The notes under the pieces are model-generated. The model made no database searches and had not been told where the DNA came from. It saw only the letters and a list, made by a program, of their open reading frames with translations. This document shows positions 31,079 through 41,282 of a stretch of 64,000 nucleotides of DNA, one piece after another. A program made the position numbers and the translations under genes. The DNA is from Chondrus crispus (taxonomy: Eukaryota > Rhodophyta > Florideophyceae > Gigartinales > Gigartinaceae): positions 171,434 through 235,433 of the forward strand of contig NW_005178661.1 of the NCBI RefSeq assembly GCF_000350225.1. The letters run 5' to 3'. Position 1 is the stretch's first letter. The number at the start of each line of letters is the position of its first letter.

Positions 31079-32041
31079 TCATCTTTGTGATACCCGAAAT
31101 CGCACCAGACATGGCGCAATTCTCGTCAAATCCATTGAGTAATGCGGAACCTTTACCTGCATTACTTGCACTAAAGCCCCAAGATAGACATCGGGGACAA
31201 TCCTAAGCAAGACGCTATTGAGCTTCTCAAAACCGGAAAGTTGAGAAGCAAATTGGAAGTAAGCAGACCTGTTCCATTGCGCGAAGCTCACGAAAATTTC
31301 TTTCACAATCCTGAAATCCCCGACTACAGCGCAAAACATAACGCTAGTGGACTGAATGGTAGTCGCTTCCTCCATGATTAGGATAGCAGCCACTTGGGAA
31401 GTCGCACACCATGGGGTCACTCTCCTTTCAGCGAATCGTGCGACTGTCTCAAGAGAAGCCTTAATCTCTACCACTTCCTCTTTGTCAGAATACAGAAATC
31501 GCCGCCGAAAATACTGTCGTAAGGACTTCTCCAGTTACTCTCAATTCCAGGTGAGTCTGCCGAAAAACGCAGCGAAGTGTCTGAGATCTTAACTCTCATA
31601 TCTCGCCAAACATGTGAAAAACAACTTGCCCAGACGTCTGCCTCACTGACAGACCTCCAAACTTGGCCCATAGCAGTAAACTGTTCTCTGTTGCATGCCC
31701 AAACCCTTCAATAATGCATTCAGAAGAGTCTCAGATGATGGAGCTACACGGAGAGAGCAATGGCTCAGAGCGAGAGCTGCTGCGGACTGAGCGTCTACTT
31801 TTCCGTTCTTGATCGCGTCAAGAAAACCTCTTCCTGCCTCTCCGCAGGTAGGATCGATTTCCAAGGAGACGTCCGGTGATATCAGTGTATTTGTCATCAG
31901 TTGGGTAGAGTGATCATCCCATCGCTTGTGTACAGCGGGAAGCACGAGAAGCGCAATAAAAGAGTGTACGAAGCCACACAATACGGAAAGCGGAGTCGTG
32001 AACTGCGCAAAACATGCCAAACTTCTGCCATTTTGCGTCAC
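31079..32041 (-). pseudogene. decayed coding sequence, unrecognised
   Basis: Three minus-strand blocks (31643-32041, 31468-31671, 31079-31474) in different frames read as protein-like sequence, for example SPDVSLEIDPTCGEAGRGFLD, then WRSVSEADVWASCFSHVW, then VGDFRIVKEIFVSFAQWNRS. They may be consecutive parts of one decayed gene or exons of one gene. I do not recognise the family. Confidence 0.4.
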
Positions 32042-32439
32042 AAGATCGGGCTGGCTGCATGAAGACGTACGTTATGAGCGTAGAAGAGATGAAAGAACCA
32101 AAAAGCAAGACGTCAGCGTTGCGATTCTGGGCGGCGCATGCACGGTTACTGAGCGGGTGGTATGAAAAAGTGCACTCACCCCGTGAACTAGGAAGTAGTG
32201 CAAGCTCCGACCCGTGCTCTATCGTTCTCGATGCTCATGAGGCAGTTGTTGCATCCGTCCTGAACAAATTGTTGGATGATCTTGATTAGCGAACAGGACA
32301 TGCAAGCCTTGAGCTTGCTCTGGGTCACCTCTGTCCGTAACACATGGTCGCCGGCTTCTTCTCTGGCCATTGCTGTCTTGGAGAGCAATCTGGGGCTCGC
32401 TGTTAGTCGTTTCGTTGGCGTTTTGTCAAATGTACGCAC
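31990..32439 (-). pseudogene. Spt4-like transcription elongation factor fragment
   Basis: The minus strand encodes LKACMSCSLIKIIQQF followed by VQDGCNNC, with cysteines spaced CX2CX13CX2C exactly as in the zinc finger of Spt4, which pairs with Spt5 to form DSIF and helps RNA polymerase II elongate. The match continues with GACTTS, where a stop codon follows. A GTGAGT donor at 32179-32174 and a GCAG acceptor ending at 32055 would remove 125 nt and bring in SCDAKWQKFG, resembling the Spt4 segment SWVxKWQR. So this looks like a genomic (intron-containing) piece of an Spt4 gene, now decayed. Captured or duplicated; the working gene should lie elsewhere. Confidence 0.6.
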
Positions 32440-32720
32440 GACAAGCGATAAGGATTCTTAGAGGGCTCGTATCAGATAAAATGCCGAGGCGAAAATGAAT
32501 CGGTGCCGCGGGAAACGGTCAGCGTGGCTTCTTGAACCTATTACTGACGCATCGTCCAAGCACATGTGTTTTTTCTTTGCGCCTCTTCTCCAAGGCACAC
32601 AGCAATGTAGTAAAAAAGCTCTAAACCATCCCCACAAGGCGAGATGAAATTCATGCATTGAACAAGATGGAAACTTTCCATCATGAGAACTTTTCATAAG
32701 CTCAGTACATTCCGTCGTCT

Positions 32721-33185
32721 TTGAGTCAGATCGAAAATATTTGCCAGCTCAGGTCCAAGACCCGGACCCGGATGTTACCGCTAATTGAACTGCTTGACGA
32801 CACCATGGATAACCCGTACGGGCCTTGCCTTGCAATAATTCGGGCCGGACAAGCTCCAAGAAGTACTTCTCCGCATCTCACTAAGTCAGTGGAGGATGCT
32901 GTCTGGAAAGTATACGACAATGCATGGAATGCCGAGGATCTGACTGACGACTGTGCTCGAATTTCGTCGAGCGAAGACGTACTTGGATCTTTGCTTCGTG
33001 TTATCCCTGATCTGTGTGATGCTCCCTGCCCCGCAGGCCCTCGCTCTCTACGAGCGCACCGCAGTGCCAAAAAGCACGGTGGCGTCGTCAGCTTCACTAT
33101 GGTTAACAACTTGTTCTTGGATGCTACCCGCAGCTGGCTGTGCAACGTCCATGTCGCGAGCTACAGGCCTCGCGGCTTGCTGTGA
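32721..33185 (+). pseudogene. hypothetical coding fragment
   Basis: A 154-codon frame (IENICQLRSKTRTRML...GGVVSFTMVNNLFLDATRSW) with protein-like composition. The opposite strand is also open, so strand choice is uncertain. No family recognised. It lies among other captured fragments. Confidence 0.3.
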
Positions 33186-33328
33186 GCAGTGACAGATGAG
33201 GAGACCCGTGACCACTGACCGCCATTTCGGACTCGCATACCGTCCTGCTGGATGACGCCAAGGGGTGGAAGGAGACGGGGCATGAGCTTGGCAAACCCAG
33301 GCTACTGTATTGGAAGTTCATGCTGGAT

Positions 33329-33784
33329 CTAACCACCCTGATTGGGGAAATGATGTGCGCGGAAAGGTGGCGAGCGTAGAGGTCGAGATCTAGGCGGCGA
33401 TCGGGGCGATGTAGCGATGAGGGATGTTATGCGGTGGGCGGTGAGTTCTGCGGGGAGGTGGTGGATAGCAGCTACTTGGCCGGGGCAGCGGTGGAGGCGC
33501 GGTCGGCCGCGGCATCGCACAGTGCGGCTTCGGAGGGAGGGAGCGGCTCCTGGTGGGTGGGTGGGGGGAGAAGATTGGTGTGAGATTTGAGACTTGGGCA
33601 GGTTGGCGGGAAGTGCAACGGGGGGTAGACGTACAGTACCATGATGTCTAGATCGTCTGGGGCTTGGTGCTTGAGGTGGTACATAGAGAAGAGATAGATG
33701 GTGCCCGCTGTGGTGGTGAGGAGGATGCCCATGCGGGGGTTCGGACTGAGCACGGCGGGATGTTTTGGAGGCGACGATGGGCAA
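33329..33784 (-). pseudogene. possible coding remnant with one membrane segment
   Basis: One frame within this stretch (33472-33753) reads MGILLTTTAGTIYLFSMYHL, a plausible membrane helix, then a Pro/Ser-rich tail. An overlapping frame is also open. Not recognised; weak. Confidence 0.25.
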
Positions 33785-34188
33785 CGCTCTCCCAGGAGCG
33801 GGATGCAGTACTTTAGAGAAGAAGTGGTGTGCTGTTTCGTTTGGGTCGTTTGTTTTTCACTAGATCAAGGGGGGCTGATGCCATATCACAGGAGAGGCTT
33901 CAAAGACTCACAATTACTGTACTTTCGAAGGTAGTGTTTTTGGGTAGGGGGTAAATTTACCAGTACACAGAGAGTGCACCCCCAAACAAATTCGCCATTC
34001 CGCCTCCCACATCCATCGCTATCGCAATCGACACTCTGGTCTTTGCAGTCCTTGTAACAACTTCCTCTCTCCCAAAAGACTGCTTGCATTGAGCGCTGCT
34101 TTTATGCTGGCCATACCCCCTGTCCCCTCTCTTCAGCCGCCCCCACCGTAGAAGGGCAACGGTATCTTCGCGATCGCTCCGCGCATGT

Positions 34189-34600
34189 GTGCACCGGCCT
34201 CCTGGTCAAGCATCCTCATCCTCAGAAATATTAGAGCCGCATCTGCCGGATTCACGTCCCGCACACGGCTATGAGGACGTTTTGGATTGCGTTCTTAATG
34301 TGTTTTGTACTCATTGCGACCCAAACTACGAGTTACTCTGCGGCATGACACCGCAGCGACAATCAACGTCTTCGGCCTTTGTCATTCAAGGTCGTCACAT
34401 TCTGACAAACGCGCACTCCTTCGAACATTACACTTCAGTCGTAGTAAAAAACGCTACAGTGGCAAAACTTCCGCCGCAAAATTTCTCACCGTCGGGGTAT
34501 TGGGTCAGCGCTTCTGCGATGAATGTATGAAACTGAATTCAAAAAGGCATCCTCGGTGTGCCAACAAAATGGCGTACACATGTGACCGACGTAGAACATC
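34189..34600 (+). pseudogene. Deg/HtrA-like serine protease fragment (N-terminal)
   Basis: Contains VFCTHCDPNYELL, then SSAFVIQGRHILTNAHSFEHY and TSVVVK. This matches the start of the trypsin-like domain of plant-type Deg9 proteases, including the catalytic His of LTNAHS. After the A6 run at 34446-34451 the similarity carries on in another frame (KKRYSGKTSAAKFLTVG), so the copy has a frameshift. The Asp and Ser of the triad are not found. Deg proteases are ATP-independent serine proteases of nucleus or organelles. This is a gene fragment inside the 5.66-kb insertion. Confidence 0.6.
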
Positions 34601-34824
34601 GAGTGGTTCACTCCCGGCATACATGGCATGTGACGTAAAAGACCTTCCATGTTGAGATTGCCGACATGGCGCTTGCATGCTTGCGGCCGGGAAAGTCGGC
34701 AAAAGAGGTTTCTACTTTTCGCTTTCGTTTCTGGCACCGCTGTGCAGAGGGCTTTCCAGTACAGCATTCGATTGCTTTCTCTCATCATCATCGATGATGT
34801 CTTCGGTTTTGGCTGGGGCGCTAG

Positions 34825-35703
34825 TCACAGTAGCTTCAGCATTAAAGGCCTCCGTCTTGCCTCCCGGAGCAGGGCGTTTCTCTTTTTAACCAGACGACCG
34901 GTGTCATCCATGCTGTACCATTCTGCATACGACTCGCCCTTGTATGCCCCTTCAGCCTCTACGTCAACACCGTAATTCGCCGCTATTGGCTTCCCAATAA
35001 CGCCCTTGTGTAGAATCTCCCAGAAGAAGCCTTCCAACATATCTGGGTTCCGTTTCGAAACCTCGTCTGCTTTCTCTTCAATAAGACGCAGTACGTCCTT
35101 GTTCACTCGATGGTCATGAACCAGAGCCTTTCGACTGGCGCAGGATTTGAGGATGTGACAGGCAGTGGTCGCGCGAAGGAATATGCTGCTCCCAAATATG
35201 GACCAGATTGAATCGCCTTTCCAGACAGCTCGACGGTCAAAGGTGACGTTGGTAGTTTTGCTAAACTGTCGGCTGGGGAGGGAGGGGAGGAGGAGGTCGA
35301 GGTGGGCTAGGCACGCGAGAACGAGGGCCTCGAGAAGAAAGTAGAGCTGGTTGCCGACGCCGCCGTGCGTGATGGCGACTTGGACGGTGTTTGGACGGCG
35401 GGTGACCACGCACGTGTGGGGAATCGTGGCCGGGTGGTGGCCGGTAAGGGATAGGGCGGCGGTGAGGTTGCGGGGGCGGGGGGGTGTTGCATGGTGCGCG
35501 CGAAGGGAAAGGACGCTAGAGTAGAGCAGGCAGCAGAAGAAGAGGATGGAGAGCGTGCGGCACACGATGGCGCGTCGCGGCTTGGTGAAACATCGAGGTC
35601 GAGGCCGCACGCATGTCCCACGGCGACGCACGCTGGTGCCAAGCCTGCGTCCAGCGTAGTAGCCTCGTGCAGAAACCAGCGCGTGACCTCGGTCTTGCCG
35701 CAC
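34825..35703 (-). CDS. type II membrane protein, fucosyltransferase-like (partial?)
   Basis: A 292-residue frame. A basic N-terminus is followed by one membrane helix (CRTLSILFFCCLLYSSVLSL, residues 49-68), typical of a Golgi type II glycosyltransferase. At residues 114-120 is GGVGNQLYFLLEA, resembling the GG(L/V)GNQ(L/M)F nucleotide-sugar motif of alpha-1,2- and O-fucosyltransferases. A GLEGFFWEILHKG-like region follows near residue 222. At 292 residues it may lack the C-terminal end of the domain. The frame is unbroken, unlike its neighbours in the insertion. Family assignment rests on one motif plus topology. Confidence 0.5.
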   Translation of the reverse strand: MRQDRGHALVSARGYYAGRRLGTSVRRRGTCVRPRPRCFTKPRRAIVCRTLSILFFCCLLYSSVLSLRAHHATPPRPRNLTAALSLTGHHPATIPHTCVVTRRPNTVQVAITHGGVGNQLYFLLEALVLACLAHLDLLLPSLPSRQFSKTTNVTFDRRAVWKGDSIWSIFGSSIFLRATTACHILKSCASRKALVHDHRVNKDVLRLIEEKADEVSKRNPDMLEGFFWEILHKGVIGKPIAANYGVDVEAEGAYKGESYAEWYSMDDTGRLVKKRNALLREARRRPLMLKLL

Positions 35704-36065
35704 GCGAAGTAGTATTAGCTGACGGCCATCCAGCTGACGGCGCTCTTCGGATCACGGTCCACCAGCCAATGGGCTTCTTGCAGACGAAGAATAACGGCAC
35801 CCGACTTGCGAAATTCGACGAGCTATGACGAGATGAGGGAAGGCCACTCCGGTGGCACTCCGCACAAGAAACGGCGGGGGGATGCTACTGCGGTGGCACT
35901 CCGCATGTGATACGACAGCACTGCACGGTTGAACCAGATTTCCGCCATGCTGTACCTACTGTTACATACACACTACGTAAATACTAGGTAAATACTACGA
36001 TTGCACCCCTAGTCCCCCGATCACACTGCGGGTGCCCTACGAACGCCTACAGTAGGGTTGCTAGG

Positions 36066-36400
36066 GATACCTCGTTATCCGAGGACGTACAACTCACATG
36101 TCGAGGAAAAATGTTGGAATATCTCGTCATCCGAGGACGTCAAACTCGCATGTCGAGGATCAATGTCGCAATACCTCGTGTTACAAGGTCGTAACACTCG
36201 CATGTCGAGGAAAAATATTGCAATATCTCGTTATCCGAGAACGTACAACTCGCATATCGAGGAAAAATGTTGGAACATCTCGTCTTCCGAGGACGTCAAA
36301 CTCGCATGTCGAGGAACAATGTCGCAATACCTCGTGTCACCAGGACGTAAAACTCGCATACCGAAGATGACGTACCCGCACGCCCGAATGGCGAAAAATA
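36066..36400. repeat. hairpin array of element C, right part
   Basis: Continues the 59-bp unit array of 30175-30404, with about five to six further units holding CCTCG-TTAT-CCGAGG and CTCG-CATGT-CGAG hairpins. Confidence 0.88.
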
Positions 36401-36690
36401 ATTCCCTCGTGGACCGAGGATGTTTGACTCCGCACCTCAAGGAGTGAACAGTACTTCTCGCAAAGATCGAGGACGACTCCCCCGCATGCACGCGGCGCGA
36501 CCACGGATCATCGCGTTGACCGGGGACAACTTACTCGCCCGCCCGGGGCGTCTCGGATAATAATCTCGCTCGAAGCCTGACCGGTCATTAACTTGGCAAC
36601 GGAAGGGTCTCCGCTCACAAAGTCGAGGCTAGCCATTGGATCAGCTCCGGAACCGAGCAGCCCGGTGTCATACTCGCACGCTCGAGGGGG

Positions 36691-36741
36691 AGGGCACCTA
36701 ATTTTAATGGGGACCCGGTCCCTATTAAAATTGGGTGCCCT
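36691..36741. repeat. long inverted repeat downstream of antisense ORF of element C
   Basis: Arms of 25 bp (36691-36715 and 36717-36741, starting AGGGCACCTAATTTTAATGG) around a single C, with two mismatches. It lies between the hairpin array and the end of the antisense ORF. Confidence 0.9.
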
Positions 36742-36870
36742 CAAGAGTAGGCGGTCCGGCTACTCTTCCTCGTAGTCAGCGACTTGCATCTCGGGTGCCT
36801 CTTCAGGGGGCTCACCCGGAGCCACTCCTCCCTCCCCTTCAGCAGGAGTTGTTTTCGACGACCCCCCGAC

Positions 36871-38394
36871 CTAGATCGCCTGCACCCCGCCCTTCGGGCG
36901 AGGGGAAACCCCACTCACGAGGGAGGCGGACGGGGGCCTAACCGCGACTGGCGCCGCTGACGTCCCTTCTCCGGAGCCCTCCTCGGCGAAGAGCTGCCGC
37001 AGCTTGTTCCTCATACGCAGATTCAGGAGCAACGCGCCCAAGCTCGCGTCAGACAAATACGCTTGATCCGACCCCGCCGCAGACGCCTCCCGCGTCGCAA
37101 CCGCCGTCTCTTCGGCCACCACCACGTCGACTGTGGACCCTACCCCGCCGCTTTTCGCTCTTACGCGAACCGGCTCGCGCGCGCGAGGCCCAGAAGATAC
37201 GTCGGGTATCTCTTCACGGGGACGCCCGCGGGCGGCCTCTCCGCTAACCTCGATGGTCGGAACCAGGTGCCCCAACAGCAACGCCGGCTGGGCGACGTTC
37301 AGCGTCCTTGCCTCAATGCGGACCCAGTTACCGGTCAGCGGGGTACCGGAATCGAATCGTCGACCAGGGGAATGGTTCCTTACACGCAGATTATCGAAAT
37401 GATGTCCTTGATTATAGGGAACACGGGTCCAGTCGACGCGGTCATGAAGATCGAGCAAGGCTTGAAGACGCTCCTCCAGCTCGCCAGACCCCAACACCCT
37501 CGCTTAATAGAGACAATGCAGCCACTCCGTACCGGCCGTCGGAAGGACATGCAAGTGCCCGTCATACGTAGACCAGACGAAGCGTTTGGCTATGATCGCC
37601 AGCCACTCGCTGAGGAAAACCATCCACTTCGGGGATTGCGGGTCTTCCATCATACTGATTCCATAATACACCAAACAGGGTAGAAGTTCCGCCAGGAAGT
37701 GCGCCGGGACCTCATACTGGTCAAACCACGCCGGTAAGTCCGGATACCGCGTGCGCAAAACAACTCGCTCGAACGAGGTGCCCTCCACCCATTCATAAGC
37801 GATGAAGACTCCCATGCGATTTCGCATGCGCCGCTCAAACTTGAGCTTGCCGTGCGTGACCGGGTTCTTTCGTGTTTCCAGCTCCTGGGCGTAATTCGGC
37901 GGCATCAATGGCGCGTCCCACGCCATCATCGATACAGATGGTTCCTCCTCCCGTTCGCGGAGTCCGTTCATGATGTGTCGTAAATTCGTGACGTATCCGC
38001 GGTCGTTCTCCTCCCTGTACGCCCACGTGTCCAAGTCCCACCCACGGAAGACTGGACGACTGCATGGGGTACGGCGGATACACTGTTGGAGCAAGGTGAC
38101 GAACGCCTTTCGCGATTCGGCATCCGTCCGCCTGTATTCAGGGCGTTATAACTCGCCTGCCACCACTAGCCGGTGACTGAATTCGCGAGAGAACACAGCT
38201 TGAAGGCTGAGACCACCCGGGAGCTCGCCCGACGCTGTTGCATATGTCCAGATTAACTCGGGATCGAAGAGACCCTTTGCGAAAAGGAACGGATCCCTCT
38301 CAAACATTAACGGGGCGTCGGTCATTGTGCGTCCCCATAACGCGTTGGGCCGAGGTCAACGTCCGCCGTCGAGCGCGTACCGCCCCGTAAACAT
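36871..38394 (-). pseudogene. antisense ORF region of element C, broken
   Basis: Homologous to the antisense protein of element A along its length: LWGRTM and ELPGGLSL near the start, WDLDTWAYREENDRGY, FERRMRNRMGVFIAYEWVE, CLVYYGISMMEDPQSP, and the C-terminal LGALLLNLRMRNKL. A few breaks are present. The strong conservation of the protein motifs between A and C, compared with decay of the copy, supports a real protein-coding gene in this lineage. Confidence 0.8.
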
Positions 38395-38739
38395 AGTTGC
38401 GTACGCGCGTTGGTCGCGTCTCAACGGGATCTCCCGTCTTCTCCGGGAAGGTCGGAGGAATTGCTCAACCCGCCCGAGGCGACGAGGGAAGGGGGACTTG
38501 AACTGACGACAAAGAAAAGAAAGGGGGAGAGAGGAAAACCGTCAGGGGAAAGCATCACGCGTACGTGCTGGTCGTGCGGCGAAGTCCGCGTCGAAAAAGA
38601 ATACTCGCCTAGCCGAGTACCACCACGCCAATGCGCATACAAGCCGGGACACACACCAGGCGTACTGTACGCGATCATGACGGATACGATTCCGTTGAAT
38701 CTATGACTCGCGGGACTCTCGACTCTACGAGGGGGGCTA

Positions 38740-39464
38740 TGTAGTGCACTAATACGCCTCCCTCAATCGCGAGGCACACGCGGAATGCCACCTTCAACTG
38801 GTTGCGCATCCCACCTGTTTACCACGCGTAATTGTGTACGTTTACCGCGTGTAATAGTGTAACTACCCACCCAGGCATGGCCGGGTGTAAGCCCTGTCGA
38901 AGTACGGACAGTCTGTTACTCCACGCGTATCAATGTCGATCACCACGTTTATGCGTGTATCCTAACCCTATACAGGGGGTATTGCGTACCGTACAGCGTC
39001 GATGCTGGTACGCCGGTATTTGTTACCATGTTTTAATTAACTCTTAATTATTATTATTATTATCATTACGACGTCGACTACTATATAGTCGACGCTCGCC
39101 CCTAAGTAAAGAAGGCACGAAGCCTTGGGTTCTTTTCCTAAGCTTCTGGAATCTCGGTAGTAGCCTCGCGCCAGTATAGCACAAGCCGTGCTACACTACG
39201 CAAGCCCATCTGCGACCGCGAGACCCAACCGCTCTACCGCGCGCGCTGCTACCGAGGATACTAACCGCTCTACCGCGCGAGACGTCCCTACCGCTCCGCC
39301 CCTTCTGGGCGATCCACTGTTCTAACCTTTCTTTTTGCTACCTACTGCGCCGATCGCACCCGGACCCCGTTTCCGGTTATCACCGGGTGGTCTCCCGTAC
39401 AAAACGCGTTCCGAATACGCGTGCTCTGCCCTGGGCTTATAAACCGCGACCCCAGTGCCCGACA
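38740..39464 (+). repeat. 3' LTR of element C
   Basis: 725 bp, TGTAGTGCACTAA to CAGTGCCCGACA, preceded by the polypurine tract ACGAGGGGGGCTA. The TATA box (CTATATA, 39081) lies in the loop of an inverted repeat GTCGACTA (39073-39080) / TAGTCGAC (39086-39093). About 25 nt further is a small hairpin AAGGC-ACGAA-GCCTT (39112-39126). The solo LTR at 55653 has matching structures. Confidence 0.9.
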
Positions 39465-39835
39465 CCACGTATTTCAAAACGGGGCCCTCCTTTTGGAAAC
39501 GGTAGTTTCCAAATAACGGTGGTGCTGTATCCCGCTCTGGTCGAGGTACCGCGCGGCTGTCCCCGCCCCCAAACCTCATTGACGGTCCATATGCGCGGTT
39601 TTTCAACATGGCACTCCGGACGCGGACGGACCTGCGGAGTGCAATGCCGTTAACGGGAGGGGGCTACCATTTTTCCCGCCTTTCTAGGGGGAAAACCTTG
39701 CCCCCCTTTGGGCTTAATTAAAGTCGGCAACCGGAGTCACCTCCTTGTCGCCCAGGGCCCTTCTGCCGGTTTAATCCGGTGCGGGGCAGCGGTAGCGCGC
39801 GGTCGCCCGCGCGCTATGCGATAGCGGGTTATCGC
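39465..39835. other. GC-rich stretch at the 3' side of element E
   Basis: No gene recognised. Contains a hairpin TTTGGAAAC-GGTA-GTTTCCAAA near 39494-39515. Confidence 0.5.
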
Positions 39836-40445
39836 TTAGGGGCGGCCTGTGGCACGCCACCCCGGGGTCGTCCGCGGCGGTGAGATCGTCCCGGCGGCCG
39901 GGTCATGGGTACCACTACGAGCTTCCCTGTCGGTCTTGGGGCCGGCGCGCGTCGCGTCTCGTGGAGCGAGGGACCGCTCGGTTGTCTTGACGGGACATTG
40001 CGGGGGCGGGCTTCCGTTCTGCCCGCGATACCCGGTGCGCATCTCCGCCAGCAGCTCGCAGGGAAAATCGGCCTTTCTCCTAGTAATTTCTGCGGCTTTT
40101 TTCCTTGCGGCGGGTGGCATTTTGGCGTTTCGAAGAGCTCCGCTTGGGTGTTCCCCTAAATCAGAGGCGTCTCTATCCGCCACCGCCGCTCTGCGGGCCG
40201 CATACACTGGGGCACAGTCCCTGCCATTCGCTCGGTCGTGGTTCACGACGCTCTTGGGCCCCCGGCGGGGGCTCGTCATGACAGCATTTCCTCGGCGGTA
40301 CCCTACCCCGTTCGGTTTGGTCTCCCGGGTGTTGACCCGGGCTCGAGAGGGCCCCTCCGTTCTGGGTCTATCCGCTGCGGTTTTCACGGTGACGCAGGGT
40401 TGTCGGCGCGCGCTAGACGCGGTCGATGAAGGGTTGCCGGAGGCC
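39836..40445 (-). pseudogene. tail of element E after the chromodomain
   Basis: The minus strand next to the LTR of D begins with residues (LRQPFIDR) that commonly follow a chromodomain. Further on it is open with a Lys/Arg-rich sequence (PPAARKKAAEITRRKADF). The plus strand is also open over the same bases. No antisense ORF of the A-D type is recognised here. Confidence 0.45.
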
Positions 40446-41135
40446 TGTAGTATAACACCCAGCGCTCAACCGACCACGAAGGCGCGAGCGGGCTCAGGGC
40501 GTATACAGTAGCTCGAAGTGCGGTGTCACCGGGCGTACGTGCCAATAAGCGAATGGGAACGTGTCCCTGGTATCGTGGTAGAGTCTTGAATGGGTTCGAC
40601 ACCCCAACGAGCAGCGGCTGGGAGTTCGACGGTCGACGCGTGACTCGGCGTCCTTGACGTCAGGGCGACGAGGCGGAGTCCGGATCCTGGCACGAGGCCG
40701 CGCTGTCGTAGCGCCTCACCCCCGAGTGGGTGGTCGGAACGTAGAAAAGAAAGAAAAAGGGAAAAAGGCCAAAAGACCTACGAAAAAGAAAGAAAAACGT
40801 AGACGACTTGGGGTCGGACTTGACCGGACTAGCCTCCCCGTGTGCTGTCGATGGTCCTCTCTTCATTCTCTAGCGGCCTCCTATGTTAACTACGTAATAC
40901 TGTACTTCTTGCACCGTAAAGCGTAACGGCGCCAATACAGAGGAGATTTCGTAACGACTATTTGCGCCGTTGCACTACAGTACTGTACTCGAGGTACTGT
41001 AAGGCTCGTTCGCCTTACACGCAACATTAGACGAATCCGAAAAATGACAGTCGTTGTGATAACGTTTGCCACGTAGTTGACGTTTCTACGCGGACAGTAT
41101 TTTTGTTTAGATAGGACACATGTTCTTTTGCTACA
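40446..41135 (-). repeat. 3' LTR of element D
   Basis: 690 bp, TGTAGTATAACACCC to TTTTGCTACA on the plus strand. The minus-strand polypurine tract GGGAAGAGGGGCG borders it at 41136-41148. Confidence 0.92.
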
Positions 41136-41282
41136 CGCCCCTCTTCCCAGGTTGAGCGTCCCGGCTCAACACGTATGGAGAAGCGACCGGATTGCTACTT
41201 ATATGGGCGGCGGCGACATCTTCGTGATGTTTTTCGTAGCCAGCACCATCACAGCCGTTGTCGTTAATTGAAACGAGGCACG

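Larger units (their letters stand above)
30405..36065. mobile_element. 5.66-kb insertion carrying several host gene fragments
   Basis: It splits the hairpin array of element C. GATAC is present at both junctions (30400-30404 and 36066-36070), a candidate 5-bp target duplication, and the ends are short imperfect inverted repeats (CCTAGTAAACC on the left; CCTAGCAACCC as read inward from the right). Further in, AGTGCCACCGCAGTA occurs at 30422-30436 and inverted at 35886-35900. No transposase is recognised inside. It contains pieces resembling Spt4, a Deg protease and a fucosyltransferase-like protein on different strands. It may be a non-autonomous DNA transposon that captured gene pieces; superfamily unknown. 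A large repair-type insertion of genomic DNA is the alternative. Confidence 0.65.
23655..39464 (+). mobile_element. element C: Ty3/gypsy chromovirus related to A, broken, 5' end missing
   Basis: It holds part of gag, all pol domains, a hairpin array, an antisense ORF, a polypurine tract and a 3' LTR, in the same order as element A and with clear similarity throughout. The 5' LTR and start of gag are absent; sequence begins inside gag next to a family B LTR. Coding regions are decayed with roughly ten to fifteen breaks, so this is much older than A. The hairpin array is split by a 5.66-kb insertion at 30405-36065. Confidence 0.92.

Noticed and set aside
39849-40511. 220-codon plus-strand ORF as an antisense gene of element E
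   Set aside because: It runs into the LTR of D and shares no motif with the antisense proteins of A to D; the minus strand is equally open.
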